Below are positions 11,501 through 17,535 of a DNA stretch of 53,945 nucleotides, piece after piece. The notes under the pieces were generated by a model. The model saw only the letters and a program-made list of their open reading frames with translations, did no database searches and had not been told where the DNA came from. Position numbers and translations under genes: made by a program. Origin of the DNA: Spirochaetaceae bacterium (GTDB lineage: Bacteria > Spirochaetota > Spirochaetia > Treponematales > Rectinemataceae); contig JANXYQ010000016.1 in the NCBI GenBank assembly GCA_025355995.1, forward strand, positions 1 to 53,945. The letters run 5' to 3'. Position 1 is the first letter of the stretch, and the number at the start of each line of letters is the position of its first letter.

Positions 11501-12861
11501 TCGAGCTCTCGTCAAGGAAAGACTTCGTGATCGGCGTGCCTATCGCCGGCCATCCCGATGCCCTGATGGAAGACGCGGTGGGACCATTGGCCAATGTCGT
11601 TCCGCTCAGAATCAGGATCACAGCAGGACAAACATTCGTGGAATTCTGCCGGATCATCCATCAAATGATCCTGAGCGCTCAGGAACATTCAGCGGTGAGT
11701 GCCGTAGAACTGGAGCCGGACAATTCTCTCATCACGATAGTGTTCTCTCATACGCATAAATACCCGCAGGAGAAACTGAGATTCGAGGGATGTCGCACGG
11801 ATTATCAGCTCAATCCCCGGACTTTCGAGATATACGAAATGAGCCTGAATGTTATCGAATCGCACGATAGCATGGAGCTCTTGGCCCATGCCAATATAGC
11901 TTTCTACGACGAGGTATGGTTGAGGGAACAGCTGGATGAACTCGCGCGACTCCTTCGGGGAGCCTGCATCACGTCCTCTGCTGCTTACCCCTCCATTGCC
12001 CAGCAGGTCGATCTTGCGAGCCCGAACATGCCGACAGACATCAAGATAGCGGCGAATCGAGTCATCGCTGAACCTCCGATCGTGATTACTCTCCAAAAAG
12101 GCAGTCCCGGGCATTCTCCTTTGATTTGCCTTCTGGGGATCCAACTCTACTTCGACCTCGCGATGGCCATAGACGATGGGACTCCTGTCATTGGTATCCA
12201 TATTCCGATGCTGCATGATGCGCATCATCGGCCTGCGCTGAATGATATCGTACACCATTACCTGGATGTGGTCCGATCGGTGCAGCCATCAGGACCATAT
12301 TACCTGGCTGGGCTCTGCTTGGGTGGAATGGTGGCTTATGAAGTGGGTCGCCTACTACAGGAGCGGGGAGAAAAGGTTCATCTAGTTGTGTTGTTCGACG
12401 CTGTTCTGCCGCGAGGACGACATACCGACCTGCTTCGGTTCCTGGTACATAATCTAGCCCGTCCCGATCGGATACTCCGCAAGGCAATCCAGAAAGTAGG
12501 GCGCTTCGCAAGTCGAGCAGTATTCTTTCCTTGGTCGAAGCCTTCCCCGGCCGCGGAGGAATCATTTGTCGAACTAATTATTGGAACCCCGGGCATCATC
12601 AGCGGTGTAGAATGGCTGGCTGCCACTGGGCAAGCATTGGACGGAGACTTGATTGCCTTTCGAGCCGCAGGCGAAAAGCTGGCTCCTTGGGATATCGTCC
12701 ACCCCGATATGGGATGGGCCTCAGCAGCGCATTCGGTGCAATTTTTCTCGATTGATAGCGATCACTTGGGAATTGTTCGTCCGCCCCAGTCTCAGAAGCT
12801 TGCGGAAATAATAAAGCAAGCCATAGCGAAACGAAAGGAAACCGGACTTCCCTCGATTTAG
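5590..12861 (+). CDS. Hybrid NRPS-PKS megasynthase, A(Ser)-PCP-KS-AT-ACP-C-TE
   Basis: Single-chain assembly line of 2,423 residues. Domains: adenylation ~20-515 (YTSGSTGKPKG at 171-181, Lys510); PCP (Ser567 in LGGNSL); ketosynthase ~636-1062 (Cys807, His943, His983); acyltransferase ~1158-1455 (GHSVG Ser1255 and HAFH 1351-1354, which indicates malonyl-CoA); ACP (Ser1585 in LGADSL); condensation ~1700-2120; thioesterase ~2178-2415. Pocket residues D217 V218 W221 H260 M285 S287 L311 I319 D320 K510 closely match the known serine code. Oddities: there is no upstream C domain, no KR/DH/ER, the C motif is HRIVCDG (second His is Arg1846), and the TE nucleophile is Cys2243 in GLCLGG with Asp2270 and His2392. 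ATG 5590 has TGAGG 7 bases upstream; the TTG one codon earlier is too close. No tailoring or export genes adjoin. The product, perhaps a serine-malonate-derived small molecule, is unknown. Confidence 0.95.
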   Translation: MLDRQLVLWNETFRDYPLDNPLTSFLEEQALKTPENAAVVFEDDKVSYAELNRRANRLARYLVERGVTADSLVGVYMERSVEMVVALIGIVKAGGAYVPFDPDYPAERLAFMFEDSAVSIVVTQHRFEHGAIPASIDRVYLDEKAWHISEDKDNKNLPLRSGPENAVYMIYTSGSTGKPKGVVNIHKGLVNRLRWMQDEYLLTGDDRVLQKTPYSFDVSVWEFFWPLMTGASIVMARPGGHRETGYLIDAIVRYQITTMHFVPSMLNLFVGSEGLERISSLRQVMCSGEALPLALAKRFFERLSHTRLHNLYGPTEASIDVTYWECEADSTKNVVPIGRPIANTQMYILDETMNPVQVGEEGELHIGGIGLARGYWNRPELTAERFVEDPFSSAPGSRLYKTGDLARYMPDGAIEYLGRLDFQVKLRGFRIELGEIEAALLKHPDVSEAVILASEDDLEEKRLVAYLVAKPKANPSIGKLKSFLLVSLPDYMVPARFIFLAEMPLLPNGKVNRRALPKDLQERPELAEMFVAARSETEKTLARVWSSLLDIKDVGIRDNFFELGGNSLLAIRLAAELRRAFQREVPVVKVFQYPTIEKLAIHLSDDDSGSRKLIEDVFERATRIRIGRFTGDANADGVAVIGMVGRFPGAPTVDQLWENLINKVESITRFSPEELGPGIDDETRNDPNYVPARGVVADADKFDAPFFGIGPLEAKVMDPQHRIFLELAWAALENAGYDPDRFPGMIGVFAGVGDNHYYVNNVLGYPELIKTVGKMIVGYGNEKDYIATRVSYCLNLTGPSVSANTGCSTSLLAIDHAFKSLIDFECDMALAGGVDVFFPQNSGQLYEEGGTFTKDGHCRPFDEQATGTMFCDGAGIVVLRRLEDAIAAGDRIYAVVRGVAKNNDGANKVSFLAPSVEGQAQVIALAQAQADVPAETISYIEAHGTGTPLGDPIEIEALTKAFRATTDKTQFCRIGSIKGNIGHPTIASGVAGFIKASLSLYHETIPGTLHFDKPNPKIDFANSPFVVVKDTLPWPRNAQPRRAGVSSFGFGGTNVHAVLEEAPLLAPSGPSRPKQLLLLSAKTEAALGRLRQQYIDFLNANAGANLADMAYTLIIGRRHLALREAIVAADPKDAIAQLRRNAERKAPAPKLANLNPEIVFLFPGQGSQYVNMGRNLYVQEPLFRRYVDACCDILKPHLDRDLRELLFPEAGDENTAAESLRDTYYTQPALFTIEYSLAQFWMSLGVVPSALIGHSVGEFVCACLSGIASLEEILPMVALRARLIRSLPNGSMLSVRCAAEQIQDRLPPLIQLAAANSPNLCVVSGPYEAIDAFGRVLDAEGLMTSKLHTSHAFHSAMMDPIVDEFVAAMSRVSFTKGKIPIVSTCTAEWLKDTEASSPEYWGRHLRMPVLFSDAVSQLLKEPGKVYLEVGPRDVLTTLTRQHVEINERDRMIASLSGSADDDAEWTALLSAIGRLWSLGVSLDWTAFFEHEQRGRIPLPTYPFERTSYWLAPVLQTVAPGSKAMTSAVFQQQFTVPTETESIDSTPVSAFDPVLSVLSSILKETLGVTLDPQGSDTPFLSLGADSLMLMQLGRTVQSRFGLGVSFRQLVEEFATPRLLADAIRAKATAAEPLKTIPTISSEQTQYTIAGSAETARLGSDEYGKAAWFLPHPALQGRFCRIVGPGLARGGEFIYPVVEATNDPFAGNDRKDFPLTPSQRTIWLSTQPIDLGLEASCANNESFSVHLKGPVDDQAVLRSLQALADIHEALRGHTNSDGTRMILEPTVTVSISKENIASLPIADRNVALSQLRDSEARAQFALDKGPLFRASVIRLAPDERVVLLVVHRIVCDGWSLDVLLEDFGKLYSAFVGSMPLVALPRHGYSDYAKYRLTAEFESKMLASTDYWNQLFLDSPQRLELTGHRTHGIRQTCRAVSSSLRLSESVVSSVRGFARSQGVSLFSVMLSAFATLIFELSSRKDFVIGVPIAGHPDALMEDAVGPLANVVPLRIRITAGQTFVEFCRIIHQMILSAQEHSAVSAVELEPDNSLITIVFSHTHKYPQEKLRFEGCRTDYQLNPRTFEIYEMSLNVIESHDSMELLAHANIAFYDEVWLREQLDELARLLRGACITSSAAYPSIAQQVDLASPNMPTDIKIAANRVIAEPPIVITLQKGSPGHSPLICLLGIQLYFDLAMAIDDGTPVIGIHIPMLHDAHHRPALNDIVHHYLDVVRSVQPSGPYYLAGLCLGGMVAYEVGRLLQERGEKVHLVVLFDAVLPRGRHTDLLRFLVHNLARPDRILRKAIQKVGRFASRAVFFPWSKPSPAAEESFVELIIGTPGIISGVEWLAATGQALDGDLIAFRAAGEKLAPWDIVHPDMGWASAAHSVQFFSIDSDHLGIVRPPQSQKLAEIIKQAIAKRKETGLPSI

Positions 12862-12913
12862 GGGAGATTCGGGCAAAGCCTCGTGGTCGAAGAGGCGGTT
12901 TCAACCATTATCC

Positions 12914-12941
12914 TTGAAGATTCAGTTAAGTGGTGTATACT
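12914..12941 (+). promoter_or_regulatory. Candidate promoter of the lipoprotein/barrel/membrane-protein operon
   Basis: TTGAAG (12914-12919) and TATACT (12936-12941) are separated by 16 bases, resembling a sigma-70 promoter. The predicted start lies just before the AAGGAG ribosome-binding site of the gene at 12965. It would separate this operon from the NRPS-PKS gene that ends 50 bases upstream. Confidence 0.5.
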
Positions 12942-12964
12942 TCGTTCGATAAGGAGTCCCTATC

Positions 12965-13387
12965 GTGGCGGGTAGAGGAATGCATAAAAAAGTAATATTT
13001 GGATTCTTCATTTCTCTCCTCTTGTGCTCTTGTTCATTTTTTCAGCCTACAAATGCCCCCCTGGAATTGATCGTCAAAGGCGACCATTTCTCTTTGGCGT
13101 GGGATGATACTTCCTGGTCAATCAGCAACAATACGGGAAGGGCGGCAGCATATCGCGTCTATTACCGGAACCACGGCGATTCATCCTGGAAAATCCTAAA
13201 AGAAATGACTGCAAGCGCGGGATCTACTACCCTAAAAGTTACGAATGGAGATCTTGGATACGGTCTATATGACTTTGGAGTGAGCGCGCTAGATGATTCC
13301 GGTGCAGAGTCGATGATTCATTCATCAACGGATATGAACGCCGATCCTGTCTGCGGATGGTATATCAACTGGATTGGATCCAAATAA
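12965..13387 (+). CDS. Small lipoprotein with fibronectin-III-like domain
   Basis: Predicted lipoprotein of 140 residues. The N terminus has positive charges, a hydrophobic core (VIFGFFISLLL) and a lax lipobox LCSC, with Cys the probable lipidated residue. The mature part has an FN3-like pattern: FSLAWDD, AYRVYYR, and YDFGVSALDDSGAES. Such domains usually bind protein or glycan. The GTG start at 12965 is chosen because AAGGAG lies 8 bases upstream; an in-frame ATG at 12980 abuts its only purine-rich stretch. It is followed after 10 bases by the barrel-like gene. The role is unknown; an envelope-surface or periplasmic partner of the next protein is plausible. Confidence 0.7.
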   Translation: MAGRGMHKKVIFGFFISLLLCSCSFFQPTNAPLELIVKGDHFSLAWDDTSWSISNNTGRAAAYRVYYRNHGDSSWKILKEMTASAGSTTLKVTNGDLGYGLYDFGVSALDDSGAESMIHSSTDMNADPVCGWYINWIGSK

Positions 13388-13397
13388 GGAGAAATGA

Positions 13398-14000
13398 ATG
13401 AAAAGAGGAATATTCTTGACCTTGTTTTTCGTCGGGCTCGCGTCAATTACCGCGCAGGAAGTAAAACAGCCCCAAGCAGTTGGGTTGATTTTTAACTCAA
13501 GTAACCTGATAAATCTGGAGAGCTACCAAGCGGGCATAGGTGTAAAATTACGAACCGTCGATAATTCCGCGTTTCGCTTTTTATTGGATGTCTTTTATTC
13601 CAATAGCTTGGATACTTTCTCTAGCACTCTCGGGGTTGCCTACGAGAAGCATTTTTTACCGGGACAGGTTTCTCCCTACTGGGGAGGGCTTATCCAGGGA
13701 GGCTACCTAGGCCAGACATCCAAGACGGATTCGGACAACTGGACGAAGAATGGTTCCTTCCTCGTTTCTAGCGGATTGGTTGTAGGAGTGGAGTATTATG
13801 TTCTAGAAAATATTTCCGTGTTCGCAGAATATGGAGCTTTGTTTAGCGGAACCATATTGAACACGACTACCAGCGTCGCCGGGACTGAGGCCAAAACGGG
13901 TCCCACATTCAACTACAGCATCGATACGGGCCTCGGTAACGATGCGAAGTTAGGCATAGTTATATATCTGGATACTCCGGCGAAGAAAGGGAAAAAATAG
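13398..14000 (+). CDS. Outer-membrane beta-barrel-like protein
   Basis: A 200-residue protein with a cleavable signal sequence (GIFLTLFFVGLASITAQ). Alternating polar and hydrophobic strands follow, of the kind seen in small outer-membrane barrels: AFRFLLDVFYS, STLGVAYEKHF, YWGGLIQGGYLG, GVEYYVLENISVFAEYGA and AKLGIVIYLD, ending with a Lys-rich tail. The segment YEKHF..G..SPYWGG is reminiscent of OmpW/OmpA-like barrel families, but I cannot assign one. AAGGAG precedes the ATG. It is sandwiched between the lipoprotein and membrane-protein genes in one short operon. The C-terminal KKGKK is unusual for a barrel, which normally ends in an aromatic residue, so export to the outer membrane is inferred, not shown. 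Confidence 0.65.
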   Translation: MKRGIFLTLFFVGLASITAQEVKQPQAVGLIFNSSNLINLESYQAGIGVKLRTVDNSAFRFLLDVFYSNSLDTFSSTLGVAYEKHFLPGQVSPYWGGLIQGGYLGQTSKTDSDNWTKNGSFLVSSGLVVGVEYYVLENISVFAEYGALFSGTILNTTTSVAGTEAKTGPTFNYSIDTGLGNDAKLGIVIYLDTPAKKGKK

Positions 14001-14005
14001 AATCG

Positions 14006-14662
14006 ATGGGAGAGTCTTGTTTGTATCCTCAATACTTGAAGGGTAATGCCATCGCATTCTGGCTGCGACTGCTCGGGGACAATTATTTTTGGGGTTGGGC
14101 GATCACGATCGCCTATGCAGTGGCTATTATTCTCGCTTGTCACCGTTATCTCTCGCTCAAAGAAAAGGATCAACCCAAGATACGGGCATTTTGGCTTCTG
14201 ATCGCCATCGTGTTGCTTCTACTGGGAATCAATAAGCAGCTGGATTTTCAGACGCTTTTTTTTCTTATCGCGCAGAGAATGGATGCGGTCTTGCAGCGAT
14301 GGGGATTGAGCCTAGGGATAAGTCACGGTCATGGACGAAGGTTCCAAAGCGGCTTCCTCGTGGAAACGATCATGCTGATCTTTGTATTCTTCGGGACGAT
14401 AATAGGGACGATCACGGTCATCAAGGTTTTTTGGGGATATTTTTCGAGAATGTCACGCGAGGCCACCGGACTGGGACTATTGGTTCTCTTCACCTTCTTG
14501 CGGACTCTAGCCATCTATGGATTTGGATATAGGATGGGGATGGGATTCTTGTTTAGCCATCTTCATGCTCTGGAATTTTTTAGCCTGTTGGTGATTATTT
14601 GGGCATTTTCGCGCAAAGCGAAAACGCAGGGCGAAACTCTATCTATCAGTCGGTGTGATTAA
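14006..14662 (+). CDS. Polytopic membrane protein of unknown function
   Basis: A 218-residue protein with about five transmembrane helices, for example WAITIAYAVAIILACHRYL, AFWLLIAIVLLLLGINKQL, LIFVFFGTIIGTITVIKVF and FFSLLVIIWAF. The motif GINKQLDFQTLF after the second helix and a His/Gly-rich loop between helices 2 and 3 stand out, but I recognise no catalytic motif. It begins six bases after the barrel-like gene, so translation is probably coupled; there is no strong Shine-Dalgarno. Its place in a three-gene envelope operon suggests an inner-membrane partner. No function is assigned. Confidence 0.65.
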   Translation: MGESCLYPQYLKGNAIAFWLRLLGDNYFWGWAITIAYAVAIILACHRYLSLKEKDQPKIRAFWLLIAIVLLLLGINKQLDFQTLFFLIAQRMDAVLQRWGLSLGISHGHGRRFQSGFLVETIMLIFVFFGTIIGTITVIKVFWGYFSRMSREATGLGLLVLFTFLRTLAIYGFGYRMGMGFLFSHLHALEFFSLLVIIWAFSRKAKTQGETLSISRCD

Positions 14663-15107
14663 TGCGCTCTCTTGCGTCTCTGGGAATTATCTTCTCTACG
14701 ACATATGCAATATTATGGTAAAAATTCTTTAGCCAAGTTGATGAAGAAAATAAATCAACCTGTCGCTTCTACGGCCTTCGAGGATACCGCGATGAGTGGA
14801 AGGCTCAACGCCTGACGGCTTCATCGCCTCTGCTGGGCTTTCATGCGATGCCTGTTGTGGGAGAGAATCCCTCAGGTGAGGCCTCGTTGGCGGGGTCGGC
14901 GCATTTCCGCGACTTGGCATCTGGCGGAAATCAAAAATTGGCAATGCCAATTTCTTGAGCTAGAGCGGATTGAATTCCCACGCTGCACTAGGCAATTGTT
15001 TCTTGCGTCTGCTATCGTATTCGTTAAATAGTCCGGGCTACTAGTCCCAACCACTGTTGCTGTCCTTCGGATGGTGGGCACTCCCGATGATCAGGAGAAT
15101 ACCTCCT
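14663..15107. other. Intergenic region with inverted repeats
   Basis: No credible gene in about 445 bases. The region contains two dyads near 14904-14953 (listed separately) and ends with a ribosome-binding site inside a small hairpin. It separates the envelope operon from the ArnT-like gene and probably carries that gene's promoter, though no clear -35/-10 pair was found. Confidence 0.4.
14904..14953. repeat. Two adjacent inverted repeats (possible operator)
   Basis: TTTCCGC at 14904-14910 pairs with GCGGAAA at 14924-14930. Directly after it AAATTGGCA (14935-14943) and TGCCAATTT (14945-14953) form a 19-bp palindrome with a one-base centre. The second has the form of a dimeric-regulator operator and is too tight for a hairpin. 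Confidence 0.45.
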
Positions 15108-16676
15108 ATGGCAGACAAGTCATTTTTAGCCGACCGACAGCGTGTAGCTATCTTTTGCACCGTTGTCGTCGCTGTATCCCTAATATTCATTTCCCACCTG
15201 AGGACAGAACCGACTGCGGATGCAGCGGTCTTTCTTTATATGGGACAAGGACTGCTTCAGGGAGAGGTCCCGTATATAGACCAGATCGACGCAAAGCCAC
15301 CTATGATTTTCTATTTAAGTGCTTTGATCGAATCTCTCCCCGGACCCGCGCGAATATGGATCGCCGTACTAGAGGCGGCTTCTATCTTGGCGACATGCGT
15401 ATTGCTATACAAAAATATCAAGGCTCGCACGGCAGGCCTGTTTTTCGTCCTGGCATTCATGGGAATGACGAACACGGCCATGACTTTGACACATATGACA
15501 GAAACCTACACGATGCCCTTGCAGGCGATCGCTTTCATTTGTATGACTCGCGTCCTCGGACAACCTAGGAGCTCTTGGAAGGACCTGCTCATTTTCGGAG
15601 TTACCGGAGGGATTGCTTTCTTCCTCAGGCAGAACTTGATCGGGATGTGGATCGCCGGGGCAGTTGTCCTGATCATAGAGCGCGTAAGGGCAAGAAAATA
15701 TTCCCGTATTGCTCCCGAAATCGGCCTGATTGTCCTGGGCGTCTTCATCGTACTGGTGCCGGTGTTAGTCCATCTTGCAGCAGAGTACGCGCTAGATGAT
15801 TTTTTTAGGGAATCATTCGCGACGTATTTTAAATATTCGGCCTCTGCATCCCTTTCGCTCCGGGTTTGGAATATCTTGGTAGTCGCGTCAAAATTCCCAT
15901 GGCTATTTGCGGCGGGATCAGTACTGGCTGTGCTGGCCTTAGGTTGGGCTCGAGGGCGACGTCCCGAGCTAGCTCAGCGAGTTCTCCTCCTCGCCTTTCC
16001 AGTCGAGCTTCTATTAGCGGGACTTTCCGGAAACACCTTTGATCATTACTACATTCCGGTGATCGTTCCAACGAGCTATCTGATCGCGGTATCCATCAAC
16101 GGGCTCGCGCAATCGATCCCCGATCGCGTACAGCGAAAGCTCGCCGTAGCTACACTCGCTGTCGGCCTATTTGCGATCGCGTTGCCGGGCATTAATGTAC
16201 GCCTGTCCGAATTGTATCATTCTGCGCTAACGCCCGCCCAACGACAATTAAAAGCAGTCGCGACTAATCTAGTAGGCCAGGAGACACGCTCGTTTGTCTG
16301 GGGATATGCCCCCGAATTTTACCTGTGGTCTAGTACTCGATCTCCAATACCGTATTTCCATCAGTTACCGCTAAATATTGATGGATTTGACCGACGCCGA
16401 ATTATCGGTACCATCACTGACTCTTTATCTGCTGATCCACCGAGATTTATCGTCGATGGCAACGCAGCCGGTTTCGGTCTCCCACCATTAATGAAGACAT
16501 CTCGGCTCAAATGGCTTACGGAACACCAAGGCGACGATACCGCGCGGTTACGACATGATATTGACCTGGCCGCGGCCCCAGTATTACGGATTATCGACGA
16601 ACAATATGAACCGATAATGACGGGCCTTGATTTCGCAATATTTAAAAGGATCGAAATCGCCACTAGGGTCGATTGA
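15108..16676 (+). CDS. ArnT/PMT-like GT-C membrane glycosyltransferase
   Basis: Polytopic protein of 522 residues with about 10-12 hydrophobic helices and a soluble C-terminal domain, typical of GT-C enzymes that use a polyprenyl-phosphate sugar at the outer face of the inner membrane. The first periplasmic loop has the ArnT/GT39-type pattern TADAAVFLYMGQGLLQGEVP followed by DQIDAKPP, including the conserved acidic residue (DAAV) and the D-x-KPP motif. The start at ATG 15108 has AGGAG 10 bases upstream; codons upstream in frame lack one. That AGGAG can pair with CTCCT immediately before the ATG, which might dampen translation. Substrate unknown; it could decorate the glycan made by the neighbouring leftward operon. 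It converges on that operon. Confidence 0.8.
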   Translation: MADKSFLADRQRVAIFCTVVVAVSLIFISHLRTEPTADAAVFLYMGQGLLQGEVPYIDQIDAKPPMIFYLSALIESLPGPARIWIAVLEAASILATCVLLYKNIKARTAGLFFVLAFMGMTNTAMTLTHMTETYTMPLQAIAFICMTRVLGQPRSSWKDLLIFGVTGGIAFFLRQNLIGMWIAGAVVLIIERVRARKYSRIAPEIGLIVLGVFIVLVPVLVHLAAEYALDDFFRESFATYFKYSASASLSLRVWNILVVASKFPWLFAAGSVLAVLALGWARGRRPELAQRVLLLAFPVELLLAGLSGNTFDHYYIPVIVPTSYLIAVSINGLAQSIPDRVQRKLAVATLAVGLFAIALPGINVRLSELYHSALTPAQRQLKAVATNLVGQETRSFVWGYAPEFYLWSSTRSPIPYFHQLPLNIDGFDRRRIIGTITDSLSADPPRFIVDGNAAGFGLPPLMKTSRLKWLTEHQGDDTARLRHDIDLAAAPVLRIIDEQYEPIMTGLDFAIFKRIEIATRVD

Positions 16677-16780
16677 CCGGAGGATAAACCGGAGTGTTTT
16701 GCCTGTGCGTTAGGTTGATATTCACGGGAAGTGCTAGGTAATTCCGTCTCGAGGGCGAAATCCAGGATTGGCATAGGCGC

Positions 16781-17128
16781 TCATACATTCAAAATAATGA
16801 CTCCCGCAACGATGACCAATATTCCCGACCAGCGTCGCGGCGAGAGTTCCTCCGAAAACAATCGCGGCGCCGCCAAGCCGATAACGACATAGGTGAGCGC
16901 CAGCGAAGGATAGGCCACCATGAGGTCCACCCCGAGCAGCGCGATTAGCCAGAGGACGGCGGCAAGGCCGTAGAGGAAGAGGCTCACTATCAGCCTTATG
17001 TCGAGGAGCCGGCTAATCATTGTCCTATCATAACTAGGAGAGCCCGTCGAGACGGCGTAGGATTTCAGCAGGATCAGGCTGATCGCGTTCATCACTATGC
17101 TTACGCCCAGGGCGGTATAGAAAATCAT
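16781..17128 (-). CDS. SMR/ArnF-like four-helix membrane protein
   Basis: A 115-residue protein with four transmembrane helices (FYTALGVSIVMNAISLILL, LIVSLFLYGLAAVLWLIALL, LMVAYPSLALTYVVIGLAA, WSGILVIVAGVIIL). This is the size and topology of small multidrug-resistance proteins and of ArnE/ArnF, which together flip undecaprenyl-phosphate-linked aminosugar. The loop VDLMVAYPSLALTYVV matches the conserved third-helix region of the EamA/SMR superfamily. Its ATG overlaps the stop of the upstream gene (ATGA). I infer that the two proteins form a heterodimeric flippase for a lipid-linked sugar of the operon; a drug exporter is the alternative. It is the last gene of the leftward operon. Confidence 0.75.
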   Translation of the reverse strand: MIFYTALGVSIVMNAISLILLKSYAVSTGSPSYDRTMISRLLDIRLIVSLFLYGLAAVLWLIALLGVDLMVAYPSLALTYVVIGLAAPRLFSEELSPRRWSGILVIVAGVIILNV

Positions 17129-17535
17129 GGCTTTCCCGCTTCCCCTCGACGGTAGAGCATGGCTACGCCGATTATGATGATCGACATGCCTACGGCGCGA
17201 GTGATCGTGATCGGCTCTCCGAAGAGAATCCACGCGAGCGGCGCGATTACGATGTAGGAGATCGCCGAAGTCGGGTAGGCGAGGCTTAAGGGCATCTCCT
17301 TGAGGGCTTGGACCCAGAAATATATGCCTCCGACGAAGCAGAGGCCACCAGCCCAGAAGAGCCAGTTCGAAAGTGCCTGCATCAGGAGCCCCAGCGAAAC
17401 CTCCCCCGATCCCGTCGATATCGCGCCGACTACGGCGCGAAGCAGGATCATCGCTGCCGAGTTGAGGGCTATCGACAGGGCGAGCTCGAAGAAGGCGGAG
17501 GCTTTCCTCCGATTCCGATCATGCCCCGATCGCAT
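17125..17535 (-). CDS. SMR/ArnE-like four-helix membrane protein
   Basis: About 136 residues, with four hydrophobic helices: FFELALSIALNSAAMILLRA, LFWAGGLCFVGGIYFWVQAL, SLAYPTSAISYIVIAPLAWI and AVGMSIIIIGVAML. The Leu-Ala-Tyr-Pro-(T/S) segment of helix 3 and GEPIT-(I/L)-x-(R/K) match EamA/SMR-type transporters. I start at ATG 17535 because AGGA lies 6 bases upstream, which makes the gene overlap the 3' end of the epimerase gene by 17 bases; an ATG at 17559 is possible. It pairs with the next gene by an ATGA overlap, the usual arrangement for two-component SMR or ArnE-ArnF pairs. The likely role is flipping a lipid-linked sugar intermediate. Confidence 0.75.
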   Translation of the reverse strand: MRSGHDRNRRKASAFFELALSIALNSAAMILLRAVVGAISTGSGEVSLGLLMQALSNWLFWAGGLCFVGGIYFWVQALKEMPLSLAYPTSAISYIVIAPLAWILFGEPITITRAVGMSIIIIGVAMLYRRGEAGKP

